Below are positions 7,747-15,617 of a stretch of 50,614 nt of DNA, one piece after another; position 1 is the stretch's first letter; every line of letters starts with the position of its first letter. A model generated the notes under the pieces. That model was given only the letters and a program-made list of their open reading frames with translations, was not told the DNA's origin and ran no database searches. Source of the stretch: an uncultured Sphingomonas sp. (GTDB taxonomy: Bacteria > Pseudomonadota > Alphaproteobacteria > Sphingomonadales > Sphingomonadaceae); NCBI GenBank assembly GCA_913775315.1, contig CAJYIX010000033.1:1-50614 (forward strand). The letters are read 5' to 3'. A program made the translations under genes and the position numbers.

Positions 7747-9345
7747 CTACCCCACCTTCGTGAAATCGAGGTCGTGGAAGTCGTAGCTGAAATCGGCATA
7801 GGGCGAGAGCGCCTTCATCTTCGCGCCCGTCACCCGGCCCTTATCGACCGTGAACATGACCACCGCATCCTCGCCCGCGCCGGGCTTGAAGGTCGTGCGG
7901 AACGCGTCCCTGCCCCAGGCGGTCAACGCACTCTTGAACACCGGGGTCGGCACGAAATCGATCGTCAGGCCGCCGCCGCCCGCCGCCACCACCACGTCGC
8001 CGTACCACGGATCGCGATACCGCCCGGCATAGGCGGCGAGCGGCAGGCTCGGCCCGCCGGCCGGTGCCTCCGTCGTCCCGGCCAACCCCTCGGCCGCTTC
8101 GGCGTCGTTCTTCGCGCGCATCGCCGCATAGGCACCCGCCCAGTCGAAGGCGGGCGCGCCGAGCAAATGGTCGAGGATCGCATTGCGGATTGCGACCGAA
8201 GGCCCGTCCTCGGTATTGGTGAACACCGCGACGCCGAGCCCGAGGCGCGAGATGAGCGCGGTCTGCGTCACCTGTCCCGACAGGCCGCCCGAATGGTTGA
8301 CGAGCCGCTCGCCGCGATAGTCCTGCACGAACCAGCCGAGCGCATAGGTGGCGGTGACCCCGCGAGAGGGCCAGTCACGCGTCGGTCCCTCGGTCGTGCC
8401 GACCAGCGTCACTGGCTTCCACATCTGCGCCGCCGACGCGTCCGACCACAGGCGCTTGCCGTCCGGCAGCGCGCCCTTGGCGAGCTGGACCCGGAGCCAT
8501 TTGGCGATGTCGGCGACGCTCGCATTGATGCCGCCCGCCGCGTCGGTCATCGGCCCCTCGTCGGGCGCAACGCGCTGCACCTTGCCAAGCCCGCGGACGG
8601 GCGGCCCGAGCCGGGCATGACGGCCCGCGACGTTCCCGCCCTTGAGGAACCGCAGCGCCGGCGCGGCGTCGGTCATGCCCAGCGGCTTCAGGATGCGCGT
8701 GTCGATGAAGGCGTGCCATGGCTGGCCGCTCACCCGCTCGATCAGCAGGCCCGCGACGACGTAGAGCGCGTTGTCATAGGCATAGCCGGTGCGGAACGGC
8801 CGGGCGAAGGGGAAATAGGGCAGTCCCTTCAGGATGTCGCTCGCCGGCCGGTCGCTGGCGGGAAACTGCATCAGGTCGCCGGCACCCAGCGCCAGCCCGC
8901 TATTGTGGACCAGGAGCTCGCGCACCGTCAGATATTCGGTGGCGACGGGGTCCTTCATCCGGAACTCGGGGATGTGCTTGCGGACGGGATCGTCCCAGCC
9001 GAGCTTGCCCGCCTCGACCAGCATCGCGATCGCCGCGGCGGTAAAGCTCTTGCTGTTCGAGGCGATGCCGAACCGCGTGTGCGCGTCGACCGCGCCCGGC
9101 TCGCCGAGCGTACGGACGCCGTATCCCTTGAGATACGGTTCCGCCCCCGGCCGGACCATCGCGATGCCGACGCCGGGAATGTCGAAACGGCGGATGAACT
9201 CGGCGACGACGCGATCGACATGCGCCGGATCAAACGTCGCCAGCGCGGTCTGTCCGCGCGCGCCGCCGGACAACGCCAGCCCGATGCCCCCCATCGCCGC
9301 CAGCCCCAGCGCGCCGCGCCGGTCGATCCGCATCCGGTGATCCAT
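7747..9345 (-). CDS. Exported serine hydrolase (class C beta-lactamase fold)
   Basis: The 532-residue protein has a Tat-like leader (RIDRRGALGLAAMGG, residues 6-20) and a beta-lactamase/D-Ala-D-Ala peptidase domain. The active-site SxxK is S96-N-S-K99, the second motif Y-D-N occurs in AYDNALY near residue 190, and the third is HSGGLSG near 350. A C-terminal domain of about 110 residues resembles the DUF3471 beta-rich domain that follows such hydrolases. Family members include esterases, D-amino-acid amidases and PBP-like enzymes; the substrate cannot be inferred. It is a monocistronic gene. Confidence 0.88.
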   Translation of the reverse strand: MDHRMRIDRRGALGLAAMGGIGLALSGGARGQTALATFDPAHVDRVVAEFIRRFDIPGVGIAMVRPGAEPYLKGYGVRTLGEPGAVDAHTRFGIASNSKSFTAAAIAMLVEAGKLGWDDPVRKHIPEFRMKDPVATEYLTVRELLVHNSGLALGAGDLMQFPASDRPASDILKGLPYFPFARPFRTGYAYDNALYVVAGLLIERVSGQPWHAFIDTRILKPLGMTDAAPALRFLKGGNVAGRHARLGPPVRGLGKVQRVAPDEGPMTDAAGGINASVADIAKWLRVQLAKGALPDGKRLWSDASAAQMWKPVTLVGTTEGPTRDWPSRGVTATYALGWFVQDYRGERLVNHSGGLSGQVTQTALISRLGLGVAVFTNTEDGPSVAIRNAILDHLLGAPAFDWAGAYAAMRAKNDAEAAEGLAGTTEAPAGGPSLPLAAYAGRYRDPWYGDVVVAAGGGGLTIDFVPTPVFKSALTAWGRDAFRTTFKPGAGEDAVVMFTVDKGRVTGAKMKALSPYADFSYDFHDLDFTKVG

Positions 9346-9485
9346 CGTGAACTCCCCCCATCGATCAGGCTATCGCGGGGCGGTGCCGCCGAAAAGAGGC
9401 TATGCGCGCGCTATGCGTTCGCGCCGAACCACGCTCGAATTGCTATGTGGACGACGGCAAATGAGGGTGCGGAAGGATAGCCCCT

Positions 9486-9602
9486 ATGCTCGATCCGCTC
9501 ATTTCGCTCGCCATCATCGCCGCGCTCTGGACCGCGGTGATCCTGATCGTCGCGCGGCAATGCCGCCGACGGCCTCAGGCCTCGAGCTCGACATCCCAAT
9601 AG
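9486..9602 (+). CDS. Possible 38-residue single-TM peptide
   Basis: ATG 9486 is preceded by GGAAGGA at 8 bases. The product has one hydrophobic helix (LISLAIIAALWTAVILIVA, residues 5-23), then an Arg-rich positive stretch (RQCRRR) and a polar tail, an N-out/C-in membrane-peptide layout. The last 28 bases overlap the 3' end of the HNH nuclease gene on the other strand. The good ribosome site and amphipathic design favour a real gene, but length alone could arise by chance in this GC-rich DNA. Confidence 0.42.
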   Translation: MLDPLISLAIIAALWTAVILIVARQCRRRPQASSSTSQ

Positions 9603-10141
9603 AGCCAGTCGTGCCACGTCTCGTGCAAATAGCCGGGCGGGAATCGGCGGCCGTTTTCCTGCAGATGCCAGCTCGTCGGGCGGATCGGCTGTTCGTAGAG
9701 CGGCATGTGCGCCTCTCGCGGGGTGCGCCCCCCCTTCTTGAGGTTGCACGGCGCACAGGCGGTGACGACATTCTCCCAGGTCGTGCGCCCGCCATAGGCG
9801 CGCGGGACGACATGGTCGAAGGTGAGGTCGCTGCCCGACCCGCAATATTGGCACCCGAACTTGTCGCGCAGGAACAGGTTGAACCGCGTGAACGCCGGAA
9901 ATTGCGACGGCTTCACATATTGCTTCAATGCGATGACCGAAGGCAGCTTGATCCGCGCGCTCGGGCTCCTGATCTCGCGCTCGTAATGCGAGACGATGTT
10001 GACGCGGTCGAGGAACACCGCCTTGATCGCGGTCTGCCACGGCCAGACCGACAGCGGATAGTAGCTCAGCGGCGTGAAATCGGCATTGAGCACCAAGGCC
10101 GGGCAACCGTCCGGATGGCGGATCAGATCGGGGTGGTACAT
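9575..10141 (-). CDS. HNH endonuclease family protein
   Basis: The 188-residue protein carries a complete HNH zinc-finger nuclease domain: CQYCG, then DHVVPRAYGG with the metal His, then N and ACAPCNLKKGG. The N-terminal 90 residues (LNADFTPLSYYPLSVWPWQ) are typical of a chromosomally conserved HNH group widespread in alphaproteobacteria and cyanobacteria, thought to be housekeeping rather than restriction-linked. No methylase, restriction or phage genes lie near it. It is divergent from gluQRS. Confidence 0.88.
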   Translation of the reverse strand: MYHPDLIRHPDGCPALVLNADFTPLSYYPLSVWPWQTAIKAVFLDRVNIVSHYEREIRSPSARIKLPSVIALKQYVKPSQFPAFTRFNLFLRDKFGCQYCGSGSDLTFDHVVPRAYGGRTTWENVVTACAPCNLKKGGRTPREAHMPLYEQPIRPTSWHLQENGRRFPPGYLHETWHDWLYWDVELEA

Positions 10142-10186
10142 GGAAACTCCCAGTCACCAACACGCGGGTCACGCTGTCGCCGAACA

Positions 10187-10217
10187 GCATGACAGGGGCA
10201 TGACAGGGGCATGACAG
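10187..10217. repeat. 11-bp tandem repeat, about 2.8 copies
   Basis: GCATGACAGGG occurs at 10187-10197 and 10198-10208, and a third partial copy (GCATGACAG) at 10209-10217. It lies in the 107-base gap between the divergent HNH and gluQRS genes. The period is close to one DNA turn, so it could be a binding-site array, or simply slippage. Confidence 0.8.
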
Positions 10218-10248
10218 CATGCCCGGCGATGGATGGTCAAGACCGTCG

Positions 10249-11088
10249 ATGAGCATCGTCACCCGTTTCGCGCCGAGCCCCACGGGCGCGCTGCATCTCG
10301 GCCACGCCTGGTCGGCGGTGCAGGCGCATGCGCGGGCGCGGGAAGCCGGCGGGCGCTTCCTGCTCCGCATCGAGGATATCGACGGCACGCGCAGCCGGCC
10401 CGAGCATGTGGCGGGCATCCTCGCCGACATGCGCTGGCTCGGCCTCGACTGGGATGGCGAGGTCGTGTTCCAGTCGCAGCGGCTGGATCGGTACACCGAC
10501 GCGCTGGCGCGGCTGGAGGCGATGGGCCTCGTCTATCGCTGCACCTGCACGCGCGCCGATATCGCCGCGGCGGCGAGCGCGCCGCACGGGGTGGGCTGGG
10601 TCGTCTATCCCGGCACGTGCCGCTGGCGCGGCGTCGATCCGGCGCGGCCGCATTGCTGGCGGCTCGACATGGGCAAAGCGATCGAGCGCGCAGGGCCGCT
10701 CGACTGGACCGACGAGATCGCCGGGACCGTCGTTGCCGACCCGGCGATGCATGGCGATGTGGTGCTGGCGCGCAAGGATGCGCCGTCCTCCTACCACTTG
10801 GCCGTAACGGTCGACGATGCCGCGCTGGGTGTGACCCACATCATCCGCGGCCGTGACCTGTTCGAGGCGACACACGTCCACCGCCTGCTCCAGGCGCTGC
10901 TCGACCTGCCGACGCCGGTCTATCGCCACCACGCGCTGCTCGCCGGGCCGGACGGCGAGCGGCTGGCAAAGCGCCACGGCGCGCCGTCGCTCGCCGATCT
11001 GCGCGCAGGGGGCATGGGGGGAGGGCTGCTCGCCATGGACCTAAAGGCAGGGCGGCTTCCGCTTGGTTTCGGGGTGCTGAACGCCTAG
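10249..11088 (+). CDS. gluQ: Glutamyl-queuosine tRNA(Asp) synthetase
   Basis: GluQRS is a truncated GluRS paralogue that attaches glutamate to the queuosine base at position 34 of tRNA-Asp. The 279-residue product lacks the anticodon-binding domain. It has the class I HLGH motif at 16-19 within APSPTGALHLGH, the zinc ligands C98, C100, Y120 and C124, and an AKRHG segment in place of KMSKS near residue 240. ATG 10249 is chosen because it begins exactly at the conserved SIVTRFAPSPTG; ATG 10219 would add 10 residues from the repeat-flanking region. The HIG1-type gene follows after 9 bases. Confidence 0.92.
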   Translation: MSIVTRFAPSPTGALHLGHAWSAVQAHARAREAGGRFLLRIEDIDGTRSRPEHVAGILADMRWLGLDWDGEVVFQSQRLDRYTDALARLEAMGLVYRCTCTRADIAAAASAPHGVGWVVYPGTCRWRGVDPARPHCWRLDMGKAIERAGPLDWTDEIAGTVVADPAMHGDVVLARKDAPSSYHLAVTVDDAALGVTHIIRGRDLFEATHVHRLLQALLDLPTPVYRHHALLAGPDGERLAKRHGAPSLADLRAGGMGGGLLAMDLKAGRLPLGFGVLNA

Positions 11089-11097
11089 GTTGAGCGC

Positions 11098-11328
11098 ATG
11101 AACACCTTCCTCGTCATCCTGCTGATCGCCGCAATGCTCGCGACGGTCGTCGCGCTCATTCGCGGCATCGTCGCCTTCCTTAAGGTGACGGAGGCCGAGC
11201 TGAAGGGCGACGGCCCGCCGTCCGCCGCGTCGATCAAGTCGAACAAGATGATGCAGTTCCGCATCTTCTTTCAGGCGATCGCGGTGCTGATCGTCGTCCT
11301 CATCATGTTCGCCGCCGGGCGGACCTGA
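11098..11328 (+). CDS. Twin transmembrane protein, HIG1 domain
   Basis: The 76-residue protein has two membrane helices (about 3-28 and 54-72) separated by a polar loop containing SIKSNKMMQFRIFFQ, which matches the HIG1 (hypoxia-induced, Rcf1-like) domain. Mitochondrial relatives associate with cytochrome c oxidase and respiratory supercomplexes; the bacterial role is not settled. It is followed 1 base later by the cobalamin adenosyltransferase gene, a pairing also seen in other alphaproteobacteria. Confidence 0.8.
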   Translation: MNTFLVILLIAAMLATVVALIRGIVAFLKVTEAELKGDGPPSAASIKSNKMMQFRIFFQAIAVLIVVLIMFAAGRT

Positions 11329-11329
11329 G

Positions 11330-11890
11330 TTGGTCAAGCTCAACCGCATCTACACGCGCACCGGCGACGCGGGCACCACGGGCCTGGTCGACGGGTCGCG
11401 CGTGTCGAAGGCCGGCTCGCTAATCGCCGCGGTGGGCGAAGTGGACGAGGCTAATTCCGCGCTCGGCGTCGCGCTGGCGCAGATGCAGCCGGGCGAATGG
11501 CGTGATGCCGCCGCGATCGTCCAGAACGAGCTGTTCGACCTCGGCGCCGACCTTGCGACCCCGTGGCCGGGCGGCGAGCACGACCTGCGCGTGACGCCCG
11601 TACAGACCGCGCGGGTTGAGGCGGCGATCGACGCGATGACATCGGTGCTCGACCCGCTCACCAGCTTTATCCTGCCGGGCGGTACGCCGGCGTCGGCGGC
11701 GATGCACGTTGCCCGCGCGACGATCCGCCGGGCCGAGCGCGCAGTGGTCGCCGCGGCCGCCGAACATGCGCTCAATCCAGAGGTGTTGATCTACATCAAC
11801 CGCTTGTCGGACTTTGCTTTTTGTTTGTGCCGTGTGTTGAACCAAAGTGCCGGCGGGGACGTTATGTGGGTTCCGGGGGCCTCACGCTGA
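11330..11890 (+). CDS. pduO: Cob(I)alamin adenosyltransferase, PduO type
   Basis: This enzyme makes adenosylcobalamin from ATP and cob(I)alamin. The 186-residue protein shows the PduO hallmarks: RIYTRTGDAGTTGLVDG near the N terminus (ATP loop), VDEANSALG, and a C-terminal RATIRRAERAV helix followed by YINRLSDFAF. It starts with TTG 11330, immediately after the HIG1 gene stop, so initiation is probably coupled. No B12-dependent mutase or ribonucleotide reductase gene is in the window. Confidence 0.93.
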   Translation: MVKLNRIYTRTGDAGTTGLVDGSRVSKAGSLIAAVGEVDEANSALGVALAQMQPGEWRDAAAIVQNELFDLGADLATPWPGGEHDLRVTPVQTARVEAAIDAMTSVLDPLTSFILPGGTPASAAMHVARATIRRAERAVVAAAAEHALNPEVLIYINRLSDFAFCLCRVLNQSAGGDVMWVPGASR

Positions 11891-11937
11891 ACGTCTGACG
11901 ATGCAGTGCGCCGCGTTTCGGTGACGAGGAGAGCGAC

Positions 11938-13206
11938 GTGCAGCCAGATCGACAATTCAGCCAGCGGGCGCCGGGGACGGCGAGCCGCTTCGATGCCGTG
12001 CGTGCGCTGACCGAGGCACTGGCCGCGCCGCTGTCCGACGCCGACGCCACCGTCCAGTCGATGCCCGACGCCTCGCCCGCCAAATGGCATCTGGCGCACA
12101 CCACTTGGTTCTTCGAGACGTTCGTGCTGCGCGACCATGTGCCGGGCTATCGGCTGTTCGACGAGCGCTATCCGTTTCTGTTCAACAGCTATTACGAGGC
12201 GGAGGGCGCGCGCCACGCCCGGCATCGCCGCGGCATGGTGACGCGGCCGACGCTGGCCGAGGTACTCGACTATCGCCGCGCGGTGAACGAGGCGGTGGCG
12301 GGCGCGATCGACACGTTGCCGCCCGCGGCGCTCGAACTGGTCGAACTCGGCTGTCATCACGAGCAGCAGCATCAGGAGCTGTTCGTCACCGACATCCTGC
12401 ATCTGTTTTCCGAAAACCCCTGCGAACCCGCGATCCACGCGCCGGAGCGAAAGCAGCCGGTGGCGATGCCCGGCCCGATCGGCTGGATCGAGCATGACGG
12501 CGGCATCGCCGAGATCGGTCACGACGGCACAGGCTTTGCCTTCGATTGCGAGGGACCGCGCCATCGCGTTCTGCTCGCCCCCCATGCGATCGCCGACCGC
12601 ACCGTCACCAACGGTGAATGGGCCGCGTTTATCGCCGATGGCGGCTATGCCGATGCGCGCCACTGGCTCGCTGACGGCTGGGCATGGGTGAAGGCCGAGG
12701 GGATCGGTGCGCCGCTCTATTGGGAGCGCGCGGGCGACGGCTGGACGCGCTTCGGCCTCGACGGGCGGCGCCCGGTCGATCCCGCCGCGCCGGTCACACA
12801 TCTCAGCTTCTACGAGGCCGACGCTTATGCGTCCTGGGCCGGCGCGCGCCTGCCGACCGAGGCCGAGTGGGAAGTCGCCGCCGCCGATGCGGACCCCGCG
12901 GGCGGCAATCAGATGGATACGGCCACCGCGGTGGAGCCGCGGCCCTCGTCCGGCGGCCCCGCCTTCATCGGCGACGTGTGGGAATGGACGGGCAGCGCCT
13001 ATCGCCCCTATCCGGGTTTTCGCGCCGCAGAGGGCGCGGTCGGCGAATATAACGGCAAGTTCATGAGCGGGCAGTTCGTGCTGCGCGGCGGGTCGTGCGC
13101 GACCCCGCGTGGGCACCTTCGCACCAGCTATCGCAACTTCTTCTATCCCCATCAGCGCTGGCAGTTCACCGGCGTTCGCCTCGCAAAGGACCTGCCGACA
13201 TGCTGA
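11938..13206 (+). CDS. egtB: Ergothioneine biosynthesis sulfoxide synthase EgtB
   Basis: EgtB is a non-heme iron enzyme that joins a cysteine-type thiol to hercynine with O2. The 422-residue protein has an N-terminal DinB-like domain with the iron-ligand candidates H51 (AKWHLAHTTWFFE) and H141/H145 (HHEQQHQE). The C-terminal formylglycine-enzyme-like domain runs through LPTEAEWE, GDVWEWTGS and VLRGGSCATP. GTG 11938 is preceded by GAGGAG. The gene overlaps egtD by 7 bases. The thiol donor (gamma-Glu-Cys or Cys) cannot be read from sequence; no egtA or egtC lies nearby. Confidence 0.92.
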   Translation: MQPDRQFSQRAPGTASRFDAVRALTEALAAPLSDADATVQSMPDASPAKWHLAHTTWFFETFVLRDHVPGYRLFDERYPFLFNSYYEAEGARHARHRRGMVTRPTLAEVLDYRRAVNEAVAGAIDTLPPAALELVELGCHHEQQHQELFVTDILHLFSENPCEPAIHAPERKQPVAMPGPIGWIEHDGGIAEIGHDGTGFAFDCEGPRHRVLLAPHAIADRTVTNGEWAAFIADGGYADARHWLADGWAWVKAEGIGAPLYWERAGDGWTRFGLDGRRPVDPAAPVTHLSFYEADAYASWAGARLPTEAEWEVAAADADPAGGNQMDTATAVEPRPSSGGPAFIGDVWEWTGSAYRPYPGFRAAEGAVGEYNGKFMSGQFVLRGGSCATPRGHLRTSYRNFFYPHQRWQFTGVRLAKDLPTC

Positions 13207-14177
13207 AGCCCGAGATCGAGGACGGACAGGCGAGTCTCGCCGATCCGGAATTCCGCGGCGACGTGCTGAGCGGCCTTGCCCGCCGCCCGCGCGCGATCCC
13301 CGCGCGTTGGTTCTACGACCGCCGCGGGTCCGAGCTGTTCGAGGCAATCACCGAACTGCCCGAATATTACCCCACCCGGACCGAAGTGGCGCTGCTGCAA
13401 AGCGCCTGCCCCGAAGTCGCGACCCGCGTCGGCAAGGGCCGGGCGGTGATCGAGTTTGGCTCGGGTTCGTCCACCAAGACGCCGCGGCTGCTCCACTGCG
13501 TCGAGCCGGCTGCATACGTGCCGATCGACATTTCGGGCGACTTCCTGCGCGCCTCGTCGGCCGAACTGGCCAAGGGCTTCCCCGACCTCGCCGTCCTGCC
13601 GGTCGAGGCCAATTTCATGCATCCCGTGCCGCTGCCGGCGGAAGTCGCTGACATGCCGAAGCTCGGCTTCTTTCCGGGCTCGACGATCGGCAACATGACC
13701 CCGCACGTCGCCGCCGACCTCTTGCGCGCGATGCGAGAGAGCCTGGGCGAAGGCGCGATGCTCCTGATCGGCATCGACCGGGTGAAGGATGCGGGCGTCC
13801 TCGTCCCCGCCTATGACGACGCCGCCGGGGTGACGGGCGCGTTCAATCTCAACCTCCTCGACCGCATCAACCGCGAGCTGGGTGCGACGATCCCCGTCGA
13901 CGCGTTCCGGCACAAGGCGGTGTGGAACGACGATGCCTCGCGCATCGAGATGCATCTGGAAGCGGTGCGCGACGTTGTCTTCACCGTCGAGGGTCGCCCG
14001 TTCGAGATCACCGCGGGCGAGACGATCCATACCGAGAACAGCCACAAATATGGCGAGCGCGGCGCCCGCGTGCTGCTGCGCACCGGCGGCTGGACGCCGG
14101 TCGCCGAGTGGACCGACCCGAAGGGCTGGTTCTCGCTGATCCTGGCCGAAGCGAAGGCACCCGAAACCGCGCCATGA
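13200..14177 (+). CDS. egtD: L-histidine N(alpha)-methyltransferase EgtD
   Basis: EgtD makes hercynine (trimethyl-histidine) from histidine and three SAM. The 325-residue product has the family SAM site FGSGSSTK (86-93), the histidine-binding residues Y39 and Y56 (PEYYP), N165 in PGSTIGN, and the TENSHKY block with the Glu and Ser that contact the substrate. ATG 13200 lies inside the end of egtB, with AAAGGA upstream. The two genes form a minimal ergothioneine operon, likely for oxidative-stress protection. Confidence 0.94.
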   Translation: MLKPEIEDGQASLADPEFRGDVLSGLARRPRAIPARWFYDRRGSELFEAITELPEYYPTRTEVALLQSACPEVATRVGKGRAVIEFGSGSSTKTPRLLHCVEPAAYVPIDISGDFLRASSAELAKGFPDLAVLPVEANFMHPVPLPAEVADMPKLGFFPGSTIGNMTPHVAADLLRAMRESLGEGAMLLIGIDRVKDAGVLVPAYDDAAGVTGAFNLNLLDRINRELGATIPVDAFRHKAVWNDDASRIEMHLEAVRDVVFTVEGRPFEITAGETIHTENSHKYGERGARVLLRTGGWTPVAEWTDPKGWFSLILAEAKAPETAP

Positions 14178-14196
14178 ACTGACATCAGGCTACGCG

Positions 14197-14217
14197 ACCC
14201 CGGATCGTGTCCGGGGC
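14197..14217. terminator. REP-like hairpin between egtD and sensor kinase
   Basis: CCCCGGA (14198-14204) and TCCGGGG (14210-14216) form a 7-bp stem with a 5-base loop in the 47-base gap between two convergent genes. It has no T-run, and its sequence resembles dispersed CCCGGA-type palindromes of alphaproteobacteria. It probably ends transcription from both sides. Confidence 0.5.
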
Positions 14218-14224
14218 CACCGGG

Positions 14225-15598
14225 TCAATTGGCCATCGGCAGGCGCAGCCGCACCAGCAGCCCGCCCAAATCCTCGCTCTCCTCGAGGCTGACGGTCCCC
14301 TCGTAGATTTCCGCCACGTCGCGCACGATCGCGAGGCCGAGGCCCGTGCCCGGCTTGCCGCTGTCAAGGCGCACGCCGCGGTCGAAGATTCGCACGCGGT
14401 CGGCCTCGGGGATGCCGGTGCCGTCGTCCTCGACCATGATCTCGACGAAGCCGGCGGTCGCGCCGACGGTGATGAACACGCTGCCACCGCCATATTTCGC
14501 GGCATTCTCGACCAGGTTGCCGAGCAGGTCGTCCAGGTCCTGCCGCTCGATATGCGCCGACAGGTCCTTGCGACCGTCCACGTCGATGCGGACGTGACGA
14601 TAGAGGCGGGCGACCGCCCGCTCCACCGCCTCGATCGATGGCCAGACCTCCGCCCGGCTATGCGCCGACCCTCGCCGACCGACCGCCCGTGCGCGCGCGA
14701 GGTGGTGGTCGATCTGCCGGCGCATCGTCCGCGCCTCGCGCACCACCGTCTCGGGCAGGTCGTCGGTGCCCGCGGCCGCCGCATTCATGATGACGGTCAG
14801 CGGCGTCTTGAGCGCATGGGCCAGGTTGCCGGCGTGACGCCGCGCTTCCTCTGCCTGCCGCTCGTTATGCTGGATGAGGCCGTTCAGTTCCTCGACCATC
14901 GGCGCCACTTCGGCGGGAAGCGGCCCCTCGATCCGCGGCGATGTCCCGCCGCGCATCGCCGCCAGGTCGCGGCGCAGCTTCTTGAGCGGCAACAGCCCGT
15001 ACCACGTCTGAAGCGCCGCCATGACGATGAGGCCAAGGCCGAGCAGCAGGAAGCTGCGCACCAGCGTCTGGCGCAGCGCCGCGATCTGCGCGTCGAGCAT
15101 CGCCCGGCTCTGCGCGATCTGGAACCGCCACCAGGTGTTCGACTTTGGCAGCTTCACGTCGCGTTCGGCGACGCGCAGCTTCTCGTCGGCAAACTCGTTC
15201 GAATCATAGGTGTGGACCGAACCGTTGGGCGCATGGGCATGGACGCGCAGCACCCGGTCCCACAGTGATCGCGAGGGGTATGGCCGGAACCCCTTGCCGG
15301 AAACCTGCCAGTAAAGCCCCGAATAGGGCTCGAAGAAACGCTGGTCGGCAAGTTCGCGGTTGAAGACCACCTCGCCCGTATTGTCGATCTCTGCCGAGAC
15401 GATCATTGAGGTGAGGAGGTAGTCGAGCTGGTCGTCGAAATTGCGCGTGATCGCGCCGGTCAGCACCCGGTCGAGCGCGAAGCCGCCGCCCGCCAGCAGC
15501 AGCAGGATCCACGCGCTGGCGATGAAGATCATCCGCCGGCTGAGCGAGCCGGTGACGCGCACATAGGGACGCGCGCGATCGGGCGCAGGCTCGCTCAT
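14225..15598 (-). CDS. Sensor histidine kinase
   Basis: This is a membrane kinase of 457 residues paired with the response regulator just upstream. Two membrane helices (about 22-44 and 180-200) flank a periplasmic sensor of about 135 residues. A short HAMP-like linker leads to the H-box NLAHALKTPLTVI with phosphoacceptor H261, the N-box NLVENAAKYG and the G boxes DDGTGIP and GTGLGLAI. The H-box form HALKTPLT is seen in PhoQ-like and related kinases. ATG 15598 is chosen because it leaves a 19-base spacer after the regulator; an upstream ATG at 15640 would overlap it. The signal is unknown. Confidence 0.88.
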   Translation of the reverse strand: MSEPAPDRARPYVRVTGSLSRRMIFIASAWILLLLAGGGFALDRVLTGAITRNFDDQLDYLLTSMIVSAEIDNTGEVVFNRELADQRFFEPYSGLYWQVSGKGFRPYPSRSLWDRVLRVHAHAPNGSVHTYDSNEFADEKLRVAERDVKLPKSNTWWRFQIAQSRAMLDAQIAALRQTLVRSFLLLGLGLIVMAALQTWYGLLPLKKLRRDLAAMRGGTSPRIEGPLPAEVAPMVEELNGLIQHNERQAEEARRHAGNLAHALKTPLTVIMNAAAAGTDDLPETVVREARTMRRQIDHHLARARAVGRRGSAHSRAEVWPSIEAVERAVARLYRHVRIDVDGRKDLSAHIERQDLDDLLGNLVENAAKYGGGSVFITVGATAGFVEIMVEDDGTGIPEADRVRIFDRGVRLDSGKPGTGLGLAIVRDVAEIYEGTVSLEESEDLGGLLVRLRLPMAN

Positions 15599-15617
15599 CG
15601 GATCGGCGCCCGCCCCG

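Noticed and set aside
9575-10141. Restriction or phage-defence system around the HNH nuclease
   Set aside because: Neighbours are housekeeping genes and the N-terminal region matches the conserved chromosomal HNH group. No methylase, helicase or toxin gene is present.
11898-11937. Cobalamin riboswitch near pduO
   Set aside because: The intergenic spaces around pduO are 1 to 47 bases, too short for this RNA.
11791-13347. Long minus-strand frame opposite egtB
   Set aside because: Arg/Ala-rich shadow with no recognisable motif, fully covering a clear egtB.
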